The notes beneath the pieces were generated by a model, which saw only the letters and a program-made list of their open reading frames with translations, made no database searches and was not told where the DNA came from. The position numbers and the translations under genes were made by a program. Shown here one piece after another: positions 11,325 through 18,249 of a DNA stretch of 25,912 nt (positions are counted from its first letter, which is position 1; the number at the start of each line of letters is the position of its first letter). The DNA is from Clostridia bacterium (lineage in GTDB: Bacteria; Bacillota_A; Clostridia; UBA1381). The stretch is from positions 1 through 25,912 of the forward strand of contig JAFSSG010000010.1 in the NCBI GenBank assembly GCA_017451145.1. The letters are read 5' to 3'.

Positions 11325-11580
11325 TATGCAAAATATGTACTAATATGCTTATATCAGGATTCCTTTTCTGCGGAAAAGCCGGTTCACAGCTCTGACAGTC
11401 CACTGGACTGTCATTCACTACTGTTCGCTTCGAATCCTTTCCGATCAATCAAAATCTTAAAATTGCAAAAAGTTGGTAGCAAACCAAAGGCGTTATGAAG
11501 GCGTTTACAACTGAATAGCCGACGTTTGCGTGACTTTTTGCGAAGAAGGAGGAACAGCGGTTTAGGTGAGTTCCGATTTT
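11325..11580. other. Non-coding, palindrome-rich stretch between the glycosyltransferases and the tRNAs
   Basis: No credible gene is present; the open frames here have no family features, and one merely reads the tRNA antisense. Structures seen: a perfect palindrome GACAGTCCA-C-TGGACTGTC at 11395-11413; a short duplication AAGGCGTT-ATG-AAGGCGTT at about 11488-11506; and a near-perfect inverted pair TTGCAAAAAGT (11464-11474) and ACTTTTTGCGA (11532-11542). A weak inverted pair AAGCATA/TATGCTT directly after the pseudogene stop could act as its terminator. The stretch has the look of a dispersed intergenic element, but copy number cannot be judged from one window. Confidence 0.5.
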
Positions 11581-11585
11581 TGCAT

Positions 11586-11622
11586 AAAAAATCGGAACGA
11601 GCAGTACATTCCGCTTGTTCCG
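11586..11622 (-). terminator. Intrinsic terminator of the tRNA unit
   Basis: On the minus strand, directly after the tRNA-Gln CCA, a ten-base-pair stem CGGAACAAGC/GCTCGTTCCG (one G-T pair, ten-base loop) is followed by ATTTTTT. The 3' arm and T-run can also pair with GTTCCGATTTTT at 11570-11581, giving an overlapping second hairpin. Confidence 0.8.
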
Positions 11623-11625
11623 ACG

Positions 11626-11699
11626 TGGCAGCGGGAACAGGATTCGAACCCGTACAGAGTGAGTCAGAGTCACTAGTGCTACCTTTACACCATCCCGCT
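11626..11699 (-). tRNA. tRNA-Gln (anticodon CTG)
   Basis: A 74-base cloverleaf read on the minus strand. The acceptor stem AGCGGGA/TCCCGCT is followed by G and an encoded CCA. The anticodon stem AGTGA/TCACT has the loop CTCTGAC, anticodon CTG, which reads CAG. The T arm is ACGGG-TTCGAAT-CCTGT. It is the second of two tRNAs in one unit and is followed at once by an intrinsic terminator. Confidence 0.96.
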
Positions 11700-11719
11700 A
11701 AATCTTATTAAATATTCAA

Positions 11720-11749
11720 CTTAGGTGGACTTATCAAAATCCACCTAAG
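11720..11749. repeat. Perfect inverted repeat in the tRNA spacer
   Basis: CTTAGGTGGA and TCCACCTAAG form a perfect ten-base-pair stem with a ten-base loop between the two tRNA genes. Neither strand has a good T-run after it, so it is more likely a processing or folding element of the precursor than a strong terminator. Confidence 0.6.
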
Positions 11750-11757
11750 CAAAACGT

Positions 11758-11843
11758 TGGTGCGAGGGACGAGACTTGAACTCGCAAGGTAAGCTACCAC
11801 ACGCCCCTCAAACGTGCGCGTCTGCCGATTCCGCCACCCTCGC
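11758..11843 (-). tRNA. tRNA-Leu (anticodon GAG)
   Basis: An 86-base class II tRNA read on the minus strand. The acceptor stem GCGAGGG/CCCTCGC is followed by A and an encoded CCA. The anticodon stem CACGT/GCGTG carries the loop TTGAGGG, anticodon GAG, reading CTT and CTC. A long variable arm is present, as expected for Leu. It is the first tRNA after the promoter at 11860-11888. Confidence 0.95.
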
Positions 11844-11859
11844 ATTCCGCAACTATGCC

Positions 11860-11888
11860 ATTATAGCAAGGAATTTAATATTTGTCAA
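11860..11888 (-). promoter_or_regulatory. sigma-A promoter of the tRNA-Leu/tRNA-Gln unit
   Basis: On the minus strand, TTGACA (11883-11888), 17-base spacer, TATAAT (11860-11865), both boxes perfect. The predicted start is about ten bases before the mature tRNA-Leu. It is back to back with the regulator promoter; the two -35 boxes form the inverted repeat TTGTCAATA (11882-11890)/TATTGACAA (11915-11923). Confidence 0.88.
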
Positions 11889-11916
11889 TATTTATTTGTA
11901 AAATTTAATTTTTTTA

Positions 11917-11944
11917 TTGACAATTTTCCATAAGATGATAAAAT
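11917..11944 (+). promoter_or_regulatory. Probable sigma-A promoter of the XRE-type regulator
   Basis: TTGACA (11917-11922), 16-base spacer, TAAAAT (11939-11944). The predicted start is near 11951, so the leader before the ATG at 11961 would be only about ten bases. The -35 box is divergent from that of the tRNA promoter. Confidence 0.6.
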
Positions 11945-11960
11945 CATTCTGGTGATTAAA

Positions 11961-12359
11961 ATGAATATTGATAGTGTGATTTATCAAAATTTAGAGCATC
12001 TGCTCGACAAAAACGGGATTACCGAACGCCAATGCGTTATTTCCTGCGGACTTAATCTCAATTATTTTGTCAACTACCGCAAAAAGCGTACAAAGCATTT
12101 CAAAATCCATGACCTTATGATTCTTGCTGACTTTTTTGACGTTGACATAAATTATTTATGCGATTATAAAAACTCACGTGATGAGTTTTTTGTCCCCAAA
12201 TACAAACTGAAACAGCGTGACGAAAAGATGCTTCTTTCGGCATTTCGCCGTTTAGATCCTGTCGGGCGTATTCTTGTCGCAGACGCCATAAACAAAGAAA
12301 TTGAGAACTCAAAGCTAAGGCTCAAAGAAAAACAGCAATCTTCTAAAAAGACGATTTAA
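11961..12359 (+). CDS. XRE-family helix-turn-helix regulator, target unknown
   Basis: A 132-residue protein with an N-terminal Cro/CI-type fold (about residues 5-67): [63 protein letters not shown], where the last block is the usual 'A-x-x-L-x-V-x-x-x-x-L' helix of XRE regulators. The C-terminal 65 residues are charged and helical ([33 protein letters not shown]), with no recognisable ligand domain. The start is the ATG at 11961, preceded by GGTGA at five bases; a GTG at 11952 is in frame but would be nearly leaderless. It converges on tsaD, and the stop codons of the two genes overlap by four bases. Which genes it regulates cannot be seen. Confidence 0.8.
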   Translation: MNIDSVIYQNLEHLLDKNGITERQCVISCGLNLNYFVNYRKKRTKHFKIHDLMILADFFDVDINYLCDYKNSRDEFFVPKYKLKQRDEKMLLSAFRRLDPVGRILVADAINKEIENSKLRLKEKQQSSKKTI

Positions 12360-13366
12360 AGCGGTAAATCGGGCACGGCATTGAGCGTTAAATCGGCAAA
12401 ATTGCCCTTTTGGTACTCAAAATAACCGCAACAGGCTATCATTGCCGCATTATCAGTACACAAAACCGGCGGAGGAAACAGCACGGAAATCCCGTGTTTT
12501 GCACATTCCTCTGTCATTTTTTTGCGAAGCTCGGTATTCGCCGCAACTCCACCTGCTAAGGTAACCGTTTTTACTCCCGATTTAATTGCACCCTCTATCG
12601 TATGCTCACACAAAACATCGGTAACAGCCGACTGAAAACTTGCCGCAACATCCGCCTTATCTATCTTTTCTCCCTTTTGCTCTGCTTTATGCAGATAGTT
12701 TATAACCGCCGTCTTTACTCCCGAAAAGCTGAAATCGAGCGAATCATTGTCCATCCTAACCCTCGGAAACTGAACAGCATCAGGATTTCCGCTTTTTGCA
12801 AGTTCATCAATTAACGGTCCACCGGGATAGCCCAGCCCCAAAACTCTTGCTATTTTGTCAAAAGCCTCACCTGCAGCATCGTCACGGGTTCTGCCTAAAA
12901 TCTCAAACTCTGTGTAATCCTTGACTTTCACAATATGGCTGTGTCCGCCCGATGCAACCAGGCAAACAAAGGGCGGTTCTAAATCGCTGTGTGCCAAAAA
13001 ATTTGCACATATATGCCCCCTTATATGATTGACCGCAATCAGCGGTTTTTTAGTTGCAAAGGAGAGTGCCTTAGCACTCGATACGCCGACAAGCAAAGCT
13101 CCTACAAGTCCCGGCCCGTATGTTACGGCTATGGCGTCAATATCGGAAAATGTCATATTTGCCCTTAAAAGTGCTTCATCGATTACCGAATCGATGTTTT
13201 CTATATGCTTTCTCGACGCGATTTCAGGGACTACACCGCCGTATTTTTTGTGAAAATCAATCTGTGTATTTATCACATTTGACAGTATTTCCCTGCCGTT
13301 TTTTACAACACTCGCCGCCGTTTCGTCACACGAGCTCTCAATTCCCAAAATAAATTTATCCGTCAT
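12356..13366 (-). CDS. tsaD: tRNA N6-adenosine threonylcarbamoyltransferase TsaD
   Basis: A 336-residue ASKHA-fold enzyme that moves the threonylcarbamoyl group from TC-AMP to A37 of ANN-decoding tRNAs. Seen: [13 protein letters not shown] (8-20), the metal-binding HIRGH (H114, H118), [10 protein letters not shown] (137-146), [19 protein letters not shown] (about 166-184), and the C-terminal DNAAMIA with the last metal ligand Asp. Length is typical. The ATG overlaps the rimI stop (ATGA) and has GGAG six bases upstream. TsaC is encoded three genes upstream; the partners TsaB and TsaE are not in this window. Confidence 0.97.
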   Translation of the reverse strand: MTDKFILGIESSCDETAASVVKNGREILSNVINTQIDFHKKYGGVVPEIASRKHIENIDSVIDEALLRANMTFSDIDAIAVTYGPGLVGALLVGVSSAKALSFATKKPLIAVNHIRGHICANFLAHSDLEPPFVCLVASGGHSHIVKVKDYTEFEILGRTRDDAAGEAFDKIARVLGLGYPGGPLIDELAKSGNPDAVQFPRVRMDNDSLDFSFSGVKTAVINYLHKAEQKGEKIDKADVAASFQSAVTDVLCEHTIEGAIKSGVKTVTLAGGVAANTELRKKMTEECAKHGISVLFPPPVLCTDNAAMIACCGYFEYQKGNFADLTLNAVPDLPL

Positions 13367-13794
13367 TTTATTCTCCGTATCATTGTAATCCCGTCTTCGT
13401 CGGGATTACGATAAAATTGTTTTCTTATCCCCGCCTCCGAAAAGCCGAGCTTTTTATAAAAGGAAATTGCTATTTCGTTGCTTTTCCGTACCTCCAGCAC
13501 AATCTGCTCGTCTTCCCCGCAAAGTTTAAGCATCTCTTCCGCCAAAGTTTTCGCTATTTTCCGCCTTCTGTACTCAGGAAGTACCGCAATATTCGTGACT
13601 TGCACCTCGCCGGAAACACGCCAAAAACCGCAGTAGCCTACAATCTTGCCGTTATCTTTTGCCAAGAGATATGTGGCAAGTTTATTTTTAGTTTCCTCCA
13701 AAAAAGACTGCTCACTCCAAGGAACAGAAAAGCATTTTTTGTCAAGCTCCGCAAGTTCTTGGCAGTCCTTTTCGGTCATTTTAGTTATTTCCAA
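13363..13794 (-). CDS. rimI: GNAT-family ribosomal protein S18 alanine N-acetyltransferase (RimI)
   Basis: A 143-residue protein from the TTG at 13794, giving [31 protein letters not shown], which fits the first strand and helix of RimI. An ATG at 13779 would remove five residues. The open frame continues further upstream inside the phosphatase gene, but that part has no GNAT character. Family blocks: [32 protein letters not shown] (53-84, acetyl-CoA pyrophosphate loop, with Lys where Gly is common), [29 protein letters not shown] (100-128), with E102 and Y113 as likely catalytic residues. It overlaps the phosphatase 3' end and tsaD, and RimI is often encoded beside t6A genes. Confidence 0.9.
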   Translation of the reverse strand: MEITKMTEKDCQELAELDKKCFSVPWSEQSFLEETKNKLATYLLAKDNGKIVGYCGFWRVSGEVQVTNIAVLPEYRRRKIAKTLAEEMLKLCGEDEQIVLEVRKSNEIAISFYKKLGFSEAGIRKQFYRNPDEDGITMIRRIK

Positions 13795-14218
13795 GCTTTT
13801 CCGCCACCTTTTGAAGTAATTCCCAAAGTTTTTGGGCACATTCTTCATATTCTGCGACATCTCCGCCGTAAGGGTCCGAAATATCGCCTTCAACTCCTGC
13901 ATATTCGCAAAGAGTGAAAACCTTTCCCTTTGCGGCAGGTTCTAAAACCATTTTGTGTGCCTCTGTCATCGTCAGTATCAAGTCGCTTTTTTCAATAAGC
14001 TCTGTGTTTATCGTCTGTGCGTGATGCCCTAAAAGGTCAATATCGTACTTTTTCATGGCAATCACCGCTTCATTTGATGCAGGTTCGCCGTCTAACGCAA
14101 AAATCCCCGCCGATTCAATACGCACATCAAGATTTTTCGATACAGCTATTTTATTGAAAAGTGCCGCCGCCATCGCAGAACGGCAGGTATTGCCTGTGCA
14201 AACAAAAAGTACATTCAT
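13781..14218 (-). CDS. Low-molecular-weight phosphatase, YwlE-type (probable protein arginine phosphatase)
   Basis: A 145-residue LMW-PTP-fold protein. The P-loop VCTGNTCRSAM has nucleophile C7, R13 and S14, and the general acid Asp lies in SDPYGGD near residue 114. The fifth P-loop position is Thr (T11), as in B. subtilis YwlE, where Thr11 selects phosphoarginine; tyrosine phosphatases usually have Ile or another larger residue. The gene follows tsaC (ywlC in Bacillus, which also lies near ywlE). I choose the ATG at 14218, seven bases after GGGAG; an in-frame ATG at 14224 is only one base from that site. No McsB arginine kinase is visible in the window, so phosphoarginine specificity is an inference. 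Confidence 0.88.
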   Translation of the reverse strand: MNVLFVCTGNTCRSAMAAALFNKIAVSKNLDVRIESAGIFALDGEPASNEAVIAMKKYDIDLLGHHAQTINTELIEKSDLILTMTEAHKMVLEPAAKGKVFTLCEYAGVEGDISDPYGGDVAEYEECAQKLWELLQKVAEKLGNN

Positions 14219-14220
14219 AG

Positions 14221-15258
14221 TCATTCTCCCAAATCAATAATCTTATATCCTGCCGATTTATAGACGCGGTTTTTTACGGTAAGCTCCATTTCGTCCTTCA
14301 TACACATCTGCACATACGCCTTTTCTATCCCGCATTTATCGAATTTTCGCAGTGCATCAAAAAGAACAGTTGCAAATTCTCCGTTATTATTTCCCTCAAA
14401 AATGTATAAATCAGCGTCAAATTCATTTTCCGACGATGCTAAAACTCCGACTTTTATGCCATTTTCCCTGTCGGTTGTAATGAGCTCTTTTATTTTGTCT
14501 AAAGTTTTCCTCTCTCCGCCCTCAACAACCGTTATTTCGGCGTCCGGCGAATAGTGCTTGTACTTCATTCCGGGACATTTGGGCGTTTCGCCGTCTTTCA
14601 CTCCCGTCAGCACATTTTGGCTTATTTCCACTTTGCCGCAAACAGAAAGAATATCCTCTTTTGTTATTCCGCCCGGACGTAAGATTGTCGGGATTTCGCC
14701 CGTAACATCAATTATCGTGGATTCGACTCCGACCTCAGCATCGCTGCCGCAAATAATAGCGTCAACCTTGCCGTTTAAATCGGCAATCACGTGCTCCGCT
14801 TTTGTCGGGCTCGGTTTTCCTGAAATATTTGCACTCGGTGCTGCAATCGGCACTCCTGCAAGGCGTATAAACGCCCGTGCTGTCGCATCTTTCGGTATTC
14901 TGACTCCTACCGTGTCAAGTCCTGCCGTAACAATATTCGGGATATCGGGCTGTTTTTTCAAAATCAAGGTAAAAGGTCCGGGAGCGAATTTATCTATCAG
15001 CTTCTTCGCCGTTTCAGGAATCTCCCTTGCCACCTTTTCCAAATCTTCGATTTCTGCTATATGGACAATCAGGGGGTTATCCGACGGTCTGCCCTTTGCC
15101 TCATATATCTTTTTTATTGCGTTCTTATCATAAGCGTTTGCACCAAGTCCGTAAACTGTCTCGGTAGGAAACGCCACGATACCGCCTTTTCTTATAATTT
15201 CCCCTGCCACAAACAGCGATTTTTCGTCTGTTTTATCAATAATCAGCGTGTTCATCAT
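14221..15258 (-). CDS. tsaC: L-threonylcarbamoyladenylate synthase (long Sua5 form)
   Basis: A 345-residue enzyme making threonylcarbamoyl-AMP from Thr, bicarbonate and ATP for t6A. The N-terminal YrdC domain (about 1-210) shows PTETVYGLGANA (31-42), KGRPSDNPLIVHI (55-67), APGPFTLIL (92-100) and APSANISGKPSPT (140-152). A linker with KCPGMKYKHYSPDA leads to a C-terminal Sua5 domain (about 235-345), which makes this the long Sua5 type rather than short TsaC. The ATG at 15258 overlaps the pncB stop by one base (TAATG) and has GGAG eight bases upstream. The stop overlaps the next gene's upstream ATG. Confidence 0.96.
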   Translation of the reverse strand: MMNTLIIDKTDEKSLFVAGEIIRKGGIVAFPTETVYGLGANAYDKNAIKKIYEAKGRPSDNPLIVHIAEIEDLEKVAREIPETAKKLIDKFAPGPFTLILKKQPDIPNIVTAGLDTVGVRIPKDATARAFIRLAGVPIAAPSANISGKPSPTKAEHVIADLNGKVDAIICGSDAEVGVESTIIDVTGEIPTILRPGGITKEDILSVCGKVEISQNVLTGVKDGETPKCPGMKYKHYSPDAEITVVEGGERKTLDKIKELITTDRENGIKVGVLASSENEFDADLYIFEGNNNGEFATVLFDALRKFDKCGIEKAYVQMCMKDEMELTVKNRVYKSAGYKIIDLGE

Positions 15259-16700
15259 TATTCAAGCTCCGACAAAAGCCTATATTTTACATCCCACAGC
15301 GGTTTTGAGAGGTCAACATAATACGTATGCGGATTTTCAAATCTTTTAACCTCGTCCCAAAGCTTATCTACTTCCAATGCACAGTACTCTTTCAGTGTCT
15401 CCAAAGACGGATTTTCGTAAACACATTTTCCGTTTTTGAAAATCTGTTTCAGTAGCGGACGGACATAAAAATCAGTGACCGTTTTCTTTTTCCAGATATG
15501 CTCCTGGTCAAAAATTTCGTACGGTTTTTCGTTATCGATTTCTTCATCTCTTAAAGCCACAACATCCGCAATCGCATTGCCCGTTTCCTTAGAATACAGC
15601 CTATAGACCTGCTTAAATCCCGGCGTTGTTATCTTTGCCACATTCTCGGAAATCTTGATTTTGGGTATGATTTTCCCTTCGCTGTTTTCGACAGCGACAA
15701 GCTTATAAACACCGCCGAAAATCGGTGATTCCATAGATGTTATAAGCCTTTCACCGACACCGAAGGAGTCAATTTTTGCACCCTGCATGAGCGTATCACG
15801 GATAATGTACTCATCAAGCGAATTTGACGCACATATTCCGCAATCGCTATAACCCGCGTCATCAAGTATTTTACGGCATTTTTTTGAAAGATAGGTAATA
15901 TCGCCGGAGTCTATACGTACGCCTTTGGGGCGTTTATTCATCGGCTTTAACACCTCATCAAAAACCTTTATCGCATTTGGAAGTCCCGATTCCAAAACAT
16001 TGTAGGTATCAATCAAAAGCATACAGCTATCGGGATACTGCCTTGCGTATGCGGTAAATGCCTCATATTCGCTGTCGAACATCTGCACCCAGCTGTGTGC
16101 CATTGTGCCCAAAGCCGGAACGCCGTACTCCCTGTCCGCTATGGCACATGCTGTGCCTGAACAGCCTCCGATATATGCCGCTCTTGCACCCAAAATGGCG
16201 GCATCTGCACCTTGTGCTCTTCGTGAGCCGAACTCCATAACAGGTCGTCCCGCCGCCGCACGTACAATCCTGTTAGCCTTAGTAGCAATAAGGCTCTGGT
16301 GGTTTATAGTAAGCAGTATCATCGTTTCCAAAAACTGTGCCTGAACGATAGGGCCTCTGACCGTCACAATAGGCTCTTGCGGAAAGATCGGCGTACCCTC
16401 CGGTATCGCCCAAACATCACAGGCAAATTCAAAGTTTTTGAGGTACTCTAAATAGTTTTCATTGAATATTTTCTTGCTACGCAGGTAATCTATATCCTCA
16501 TCGGTAAATTTCAAGTTTTTGAAATAATCTATCAGTTGCTCTACACCTGCCATAATGGCAAAGCCTCCGCCTGACGGAATAGTCCTGAAAAACATATCAA
16601 AATATGCGGTTTTATTTCCAACTCCCTCAGAGAAAAAACCGTTTGCCATCGTAAATTCATAAAAATCCGTAAGCAGTGTAAGATTTAGCTTATTTTCCAT
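15258..16700 (-). CDS. pncB: Nicotinate phosphoribosyltransferase
   Basis: A 480-residue NAPRTase that converts nicotinate and PRPP to nicotinate mononucleotide in NAD salvage, with ATP use. The start is the ATG at 16700, seven bases after GAAAGGA; the open frame upstream only reads leader. Seen: LLTDFYEFTMANGFF (9-23), FFRTIPSGGGFAIMAG (37-52), EFGSRRAQGADAAILGARAAYIGGCSGTACA (156-186), GTMAHSWVQMF (198-208; H202 is the likely phosphorylated His), and KGVRIDSGDITYLSKK. It matches the clostridial/Bacillus NAPRT group. A terminator lies just upstream, with no clear promoter in the 33-base gap, so expression may depend on readthrough. It heads the overlapping set pncB-tsaC-phosphatase-rimI-tsaD. 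Confidence 0.96.
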   Translation of the reverse strand: MENKLNLTLLTDFYEFTMANGFFSEGVGNKTAYFDMFFRTIPSGGGFAIMAGVEQLIDYFKNLKFTDEDIDYLRSKKIFNENYLEYLKNFEFACDVWAIPEGTPIFPQEPIVTVRGPIVQAQFLETMILLTINHQSLIATKANRIVRAAAGRPVMEFGSRRAQGADAAILGARAAYIGGCSGTACAIADREYGVPALGTMAHSWVQMFDSEYEAFTAYARQYPDSCMLLIDTYNVLESGLPNAIKVFDEVLKPMNKRPKGVRIDSGDITYLSKKCRKILDDAGYSDCGICASNSLDEYIIRDTLMQGAKIDSFGVGERLITSMESPIFGGVYKLVAVENSEGKIIPKIKISENVAKITTPGFKQVYRLYSKETGNAIADVVALRDEEIDNEKPYEIFDQEHIWKKKTVTDFYVRPLLKQIFKNGKCVYENPSLETLKEYCALEVDKLWDEVKRFENPHTYYVDLSKPLWDVKYRLLSELE

Positions 16701-16732
16701 ACTTATTTCCTTTCGTGTAATTCTTAAAAACA

Positions 16733-16753
16733 AAAGGGGCTGACCGCCCCTTT
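16733..16753 (-). terminator. Intrinsic terminator after yabR
   Basis: On the minus strand, a perfect eight-base-pair stem AAAGGGGC/GCCCCTTT with a five-base loop is followed by TGTTTTTAAG. It lies five bases after the yabR stop and 33 bases before the pncB ATG. I see no -10 box between it and pncB. Confidence 0.8.
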
Positions 16754-16758
16754 AAAAA

Positions 16759-17196
16759 CTAATATGTACTTCCGCCCCTGCGATATCCTCCGGAACGTTT
16801 CGATTCATTTGAACGCTTTAATGCCAATATTTTTTCATCAGCGTCTTTTTTAAATTTTGAAAGCTTGTCCTCAAAGGAAAGATCCTTATCCGCCGTACCG
16901 CTCCAGTCTATATCCGCCGGGCGAATACGGGTTTCGCTTTTTTGAGCACTTGGCTTTTTCTCGGTTTTTGCTCTTTTTATCGAAAGGCTGATTTTGCCAA
17001 GCTTGTCTATATCCAAAACTTTGACCTTTACTACATCTCCGACCTTTATATAGTCGTTTATGTTTTCGATATATTCGCTCGTGATTTCCGATATATGCAC
17101 AAGTCCTGACTTATTGTCCGGCAAAGACACAAACGCACCAAACGGCATAACGCTTTGTACCTTACCCTCGAAAATGGCTCCTACCTTCAACGCCAT
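16759..17196 (-). CDS. yabR: S1 RNA-binding domain protein (YabR/general stress protein 13 type)
   Basis: A 145-residue protein with one S1 domain (about residues 5-75): VGAIFEGKVQSVMPFGAFVSLPDNKSGLVHISEITSEYIENINDYIKVGDVVKVKVLDIDKLGKISLSIKR. The C-terminal tail (76-145) is charged and ends in SKRSGGYRRGGSTY, an RG-rich stretch that may add RNA contacts. In Bacillus and Clostridia, small S1 proteins of this type follow divIC, which is the order here; some members bind the ribosome. The ATG has a G-rich AGGGGGA site about ten bases upstream, and the gene lies 18 bases after divIC. A terminator closes the unit. Confidence 0.88.
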   Translation of the reverse strand: MALKVGAIFEGKVQSVMPFGAFVSLPDNKSGLVHISEITSEYIENINDYIKVGDVVKVKVLDIDKLGKISLSIKRAKTEKKPSAQKSETRIRPADIDWSGTADKDLSFEDKLSKFKKDADEKILALKRSNESKRSGGYRRGGSTY

Positions 17197-17214
17197 ACGC
17201 TGAAAATCCCCCTA

Positions 17215-17508
17215 TTACTGTCCGGATATGTCGATAAAAACAATTTCATCTGCTTTTATCATACCCAGCTTCTCTCTTGCAATTTTCTCAATATATTCGT
17301 CTGTTCCGACGTTTTGTATTGCTTTATCGATTTCCTCTATACGCTGATTCTCTTTTGCTATATCCTCAGCTATCTTTTCAGCTTTTGCGTTGTTTTCCGC
17401 AATGATAGGCTGAACAGCTATACCCTTGCCCAACATAACAACAACGGCAATCGCAGTAATCGCCATAATTATCTTTGTAATATCAAAACCAACACTCTTT
17501 TTTTTCAT
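17215..17508 (-). CDS. divIC: Septum formation initiator (DivIC/FtsB family)
   Basis: A 97-residue single-pass membrane protein from the ATG at 17508, seven bases after AAGGA. The longer frame upstream is not needed. A short Lys-rich cytoplasmic N-terminus is followed by one membrane helix (about 10-32), a coiled coil (about 37-66) and the family C-terminal motif TDEYIEKIAREKLGMIKADEIVFIDI. DivIC joins the FtsL-DivIB-DivIC complex that activates septal peptidoglycan synthesis. Its first 26 bases overlap the end of yabQ. The position after yabP-yabQ and before yabR is the conserved Firmicute order. Confidence 0.92.
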   Translation of the reverse strand: MKKKSVGFDITKIIMAITAIAVVVMLGKGIAVQPIIAENNAKAEKIAEDIAKENQRIEEIDKAIQNVGTDEYIEKIAREKLGMIKADEIVFIDISGQ

Positions 17509-17947
17509 ATTTTTTTCCTTCACAATCAACAGTATATATTTTCTTGTAAAACCGTGATACGCACAATATAATTTTACCTAAAAAACCCCATACTGTCAAT
17601 AGAATTTTAAAAATTATACCAAAAAAACAGGAAATTTTTTTCAGCATTATGCAATATGCTGTAAATATTGGCTTGTGAATTGTTAAAAAATACAATATAA
17701 GGGTTATTGCGAATCCTAAAACGGTATGCCATCTGACCATTCCCGCAAGAAATCTTTGCCAAAGCATACAAAAAAATATGCATAGCAAAAGCATAAAAAA
17801 CAGGTCAAAAAAATCCGCTGATGCCCTGGATATTTTCTTGGGTTTTATGCTTTTGAAAAAATCAAACAAAAGCCCCATTAAAATCGCTATTCCCTGCGAG
17901 GTCAAAAACTCTGCCATCTCCTGCGAAAGCGTCAAAAACATCTTCAT
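17483..17947 (-). CDS. yabQ: Spore cortex biosynthesis protein YabQ
   Basis: A 154-residue membrane protein. The N-terminus LSQEMAEFLTSQGIAILMGLLFDFFKSIKPKK (about 6-37) and the following helices (DLFFMLLLCIFFCMLWQRFLAGMVRWHTVLGFAITLILYFLTIHKPI, about 48-94) fit the YabQ family. About four to five hydrophobic segments are seen, then a charged tail. In B. subtilis YabQ is made in the mother cell under sigma-E and is needed for spore cortex. The call rests on family pattern plus exact position between yabP and divIC. The ATG overlaps the yabP stop (ATGA). The stop lies 26 bases inside divIC. Confidence 0.88.
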   Translation of the reverse strand: MKMFLTLSQEMAEFLTSQGIAILMGLLFDFFKSIKPKKISRASADFFDLFFMLLLCIFFCMLWQRFLAGMVRWHTVLGFAITLILYFLTIHKPIFTAYCIMLKKISCFFGIIFKILLTVWGFLGKIILCVSRFYKKIYTVDCEGKKYEKKECWF

Positions 17948-18213
17948 CTTAAAATATCCTTAAAAAAGCTGTGTTTTTCCTTTATGTCGGCAAAAACCAT
18001 GCTGTCTATCTTGCCCGTCAAAACAATTCCGCCGTTCTGCTTGGACAAATCTTCAAGGTTTAAATCTTTCCCGCATATTTTAAGGTTTCCTGTCGCCGTT
18101 TTTAAAAGGATTTCCGACGGCGAAAAGTGTTCAACATTTTCTACTAAGTTTAACGTTACCCTTTCTCTGTTTCTAAGCTCCAAAACTTGCGTTTTTACTC
18201 CCGCTGTTTCCAT
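17944..18213 (-). CDS. yabP: Sporulation protein YabP
   Basis: An 89-residue soluble, beta-rich YabP/YqfC-family protein: LELRNRERVTLNLVENVEHFSPSEILLKTATGNLKICGKDLNLEDLSKQNGGIVLTGKIDSMVFAD. In Bacillus yabP is expressed in the mother cell under sigma-E together with yabQ; its biochemical role is unknown. The ATG at 18213 has a GAGGGGG site seven bases upstream, and that site is also the 3' arm of the hairpin that ends the hup-rqcP transcript. It overlaps yabQ by four bases. Confidence 0.9.
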   Translation of the reverse strand: METAGVKTQVLELRNRERVTLNLVENVEHFSPSEILLKTATGNLKICGKDLNLEDLSKQNGGIVLTGKIDSMVFADIKEKHSFFKDILR

Positions 18214-18220
18214 AAAAATA

Positions 18221-18249
18221 CCCCCTCATACCTTAAAGATATGAGGGGG
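18221..18249 (-). terminator. Terminator hairpin after rqcP that also holds the yabP ribosome binding site
   Basis: On the minus strand, a perfect ten-base-pair stem CCCCCTCATA/TATGAGGGGG with a nine-base loop is followed by TATTTTT. It starts 13 bases after the rqcP stop. The 3' arm contains the GAGGGGG site for yabP, and the T-run ends in the yabP ATG. In a readthrough transcript the yabP site would be paired and hidden. Confidence 0.8.

Noticed and set aside
11449..11711. Open frames across the tRNA-Gln gene and its flank, both strands
   Set aside because: They read a tRNA and its terminator antisense or in sense; they have no ribosome binding site or family features.
11720..11749. Terminator between the two tRNA genes
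   Set aside because: The stem is perfect, but neither strand has a T-run after it and both tRNAs appear to share one promoter, so I list it only as an inverted repeat.
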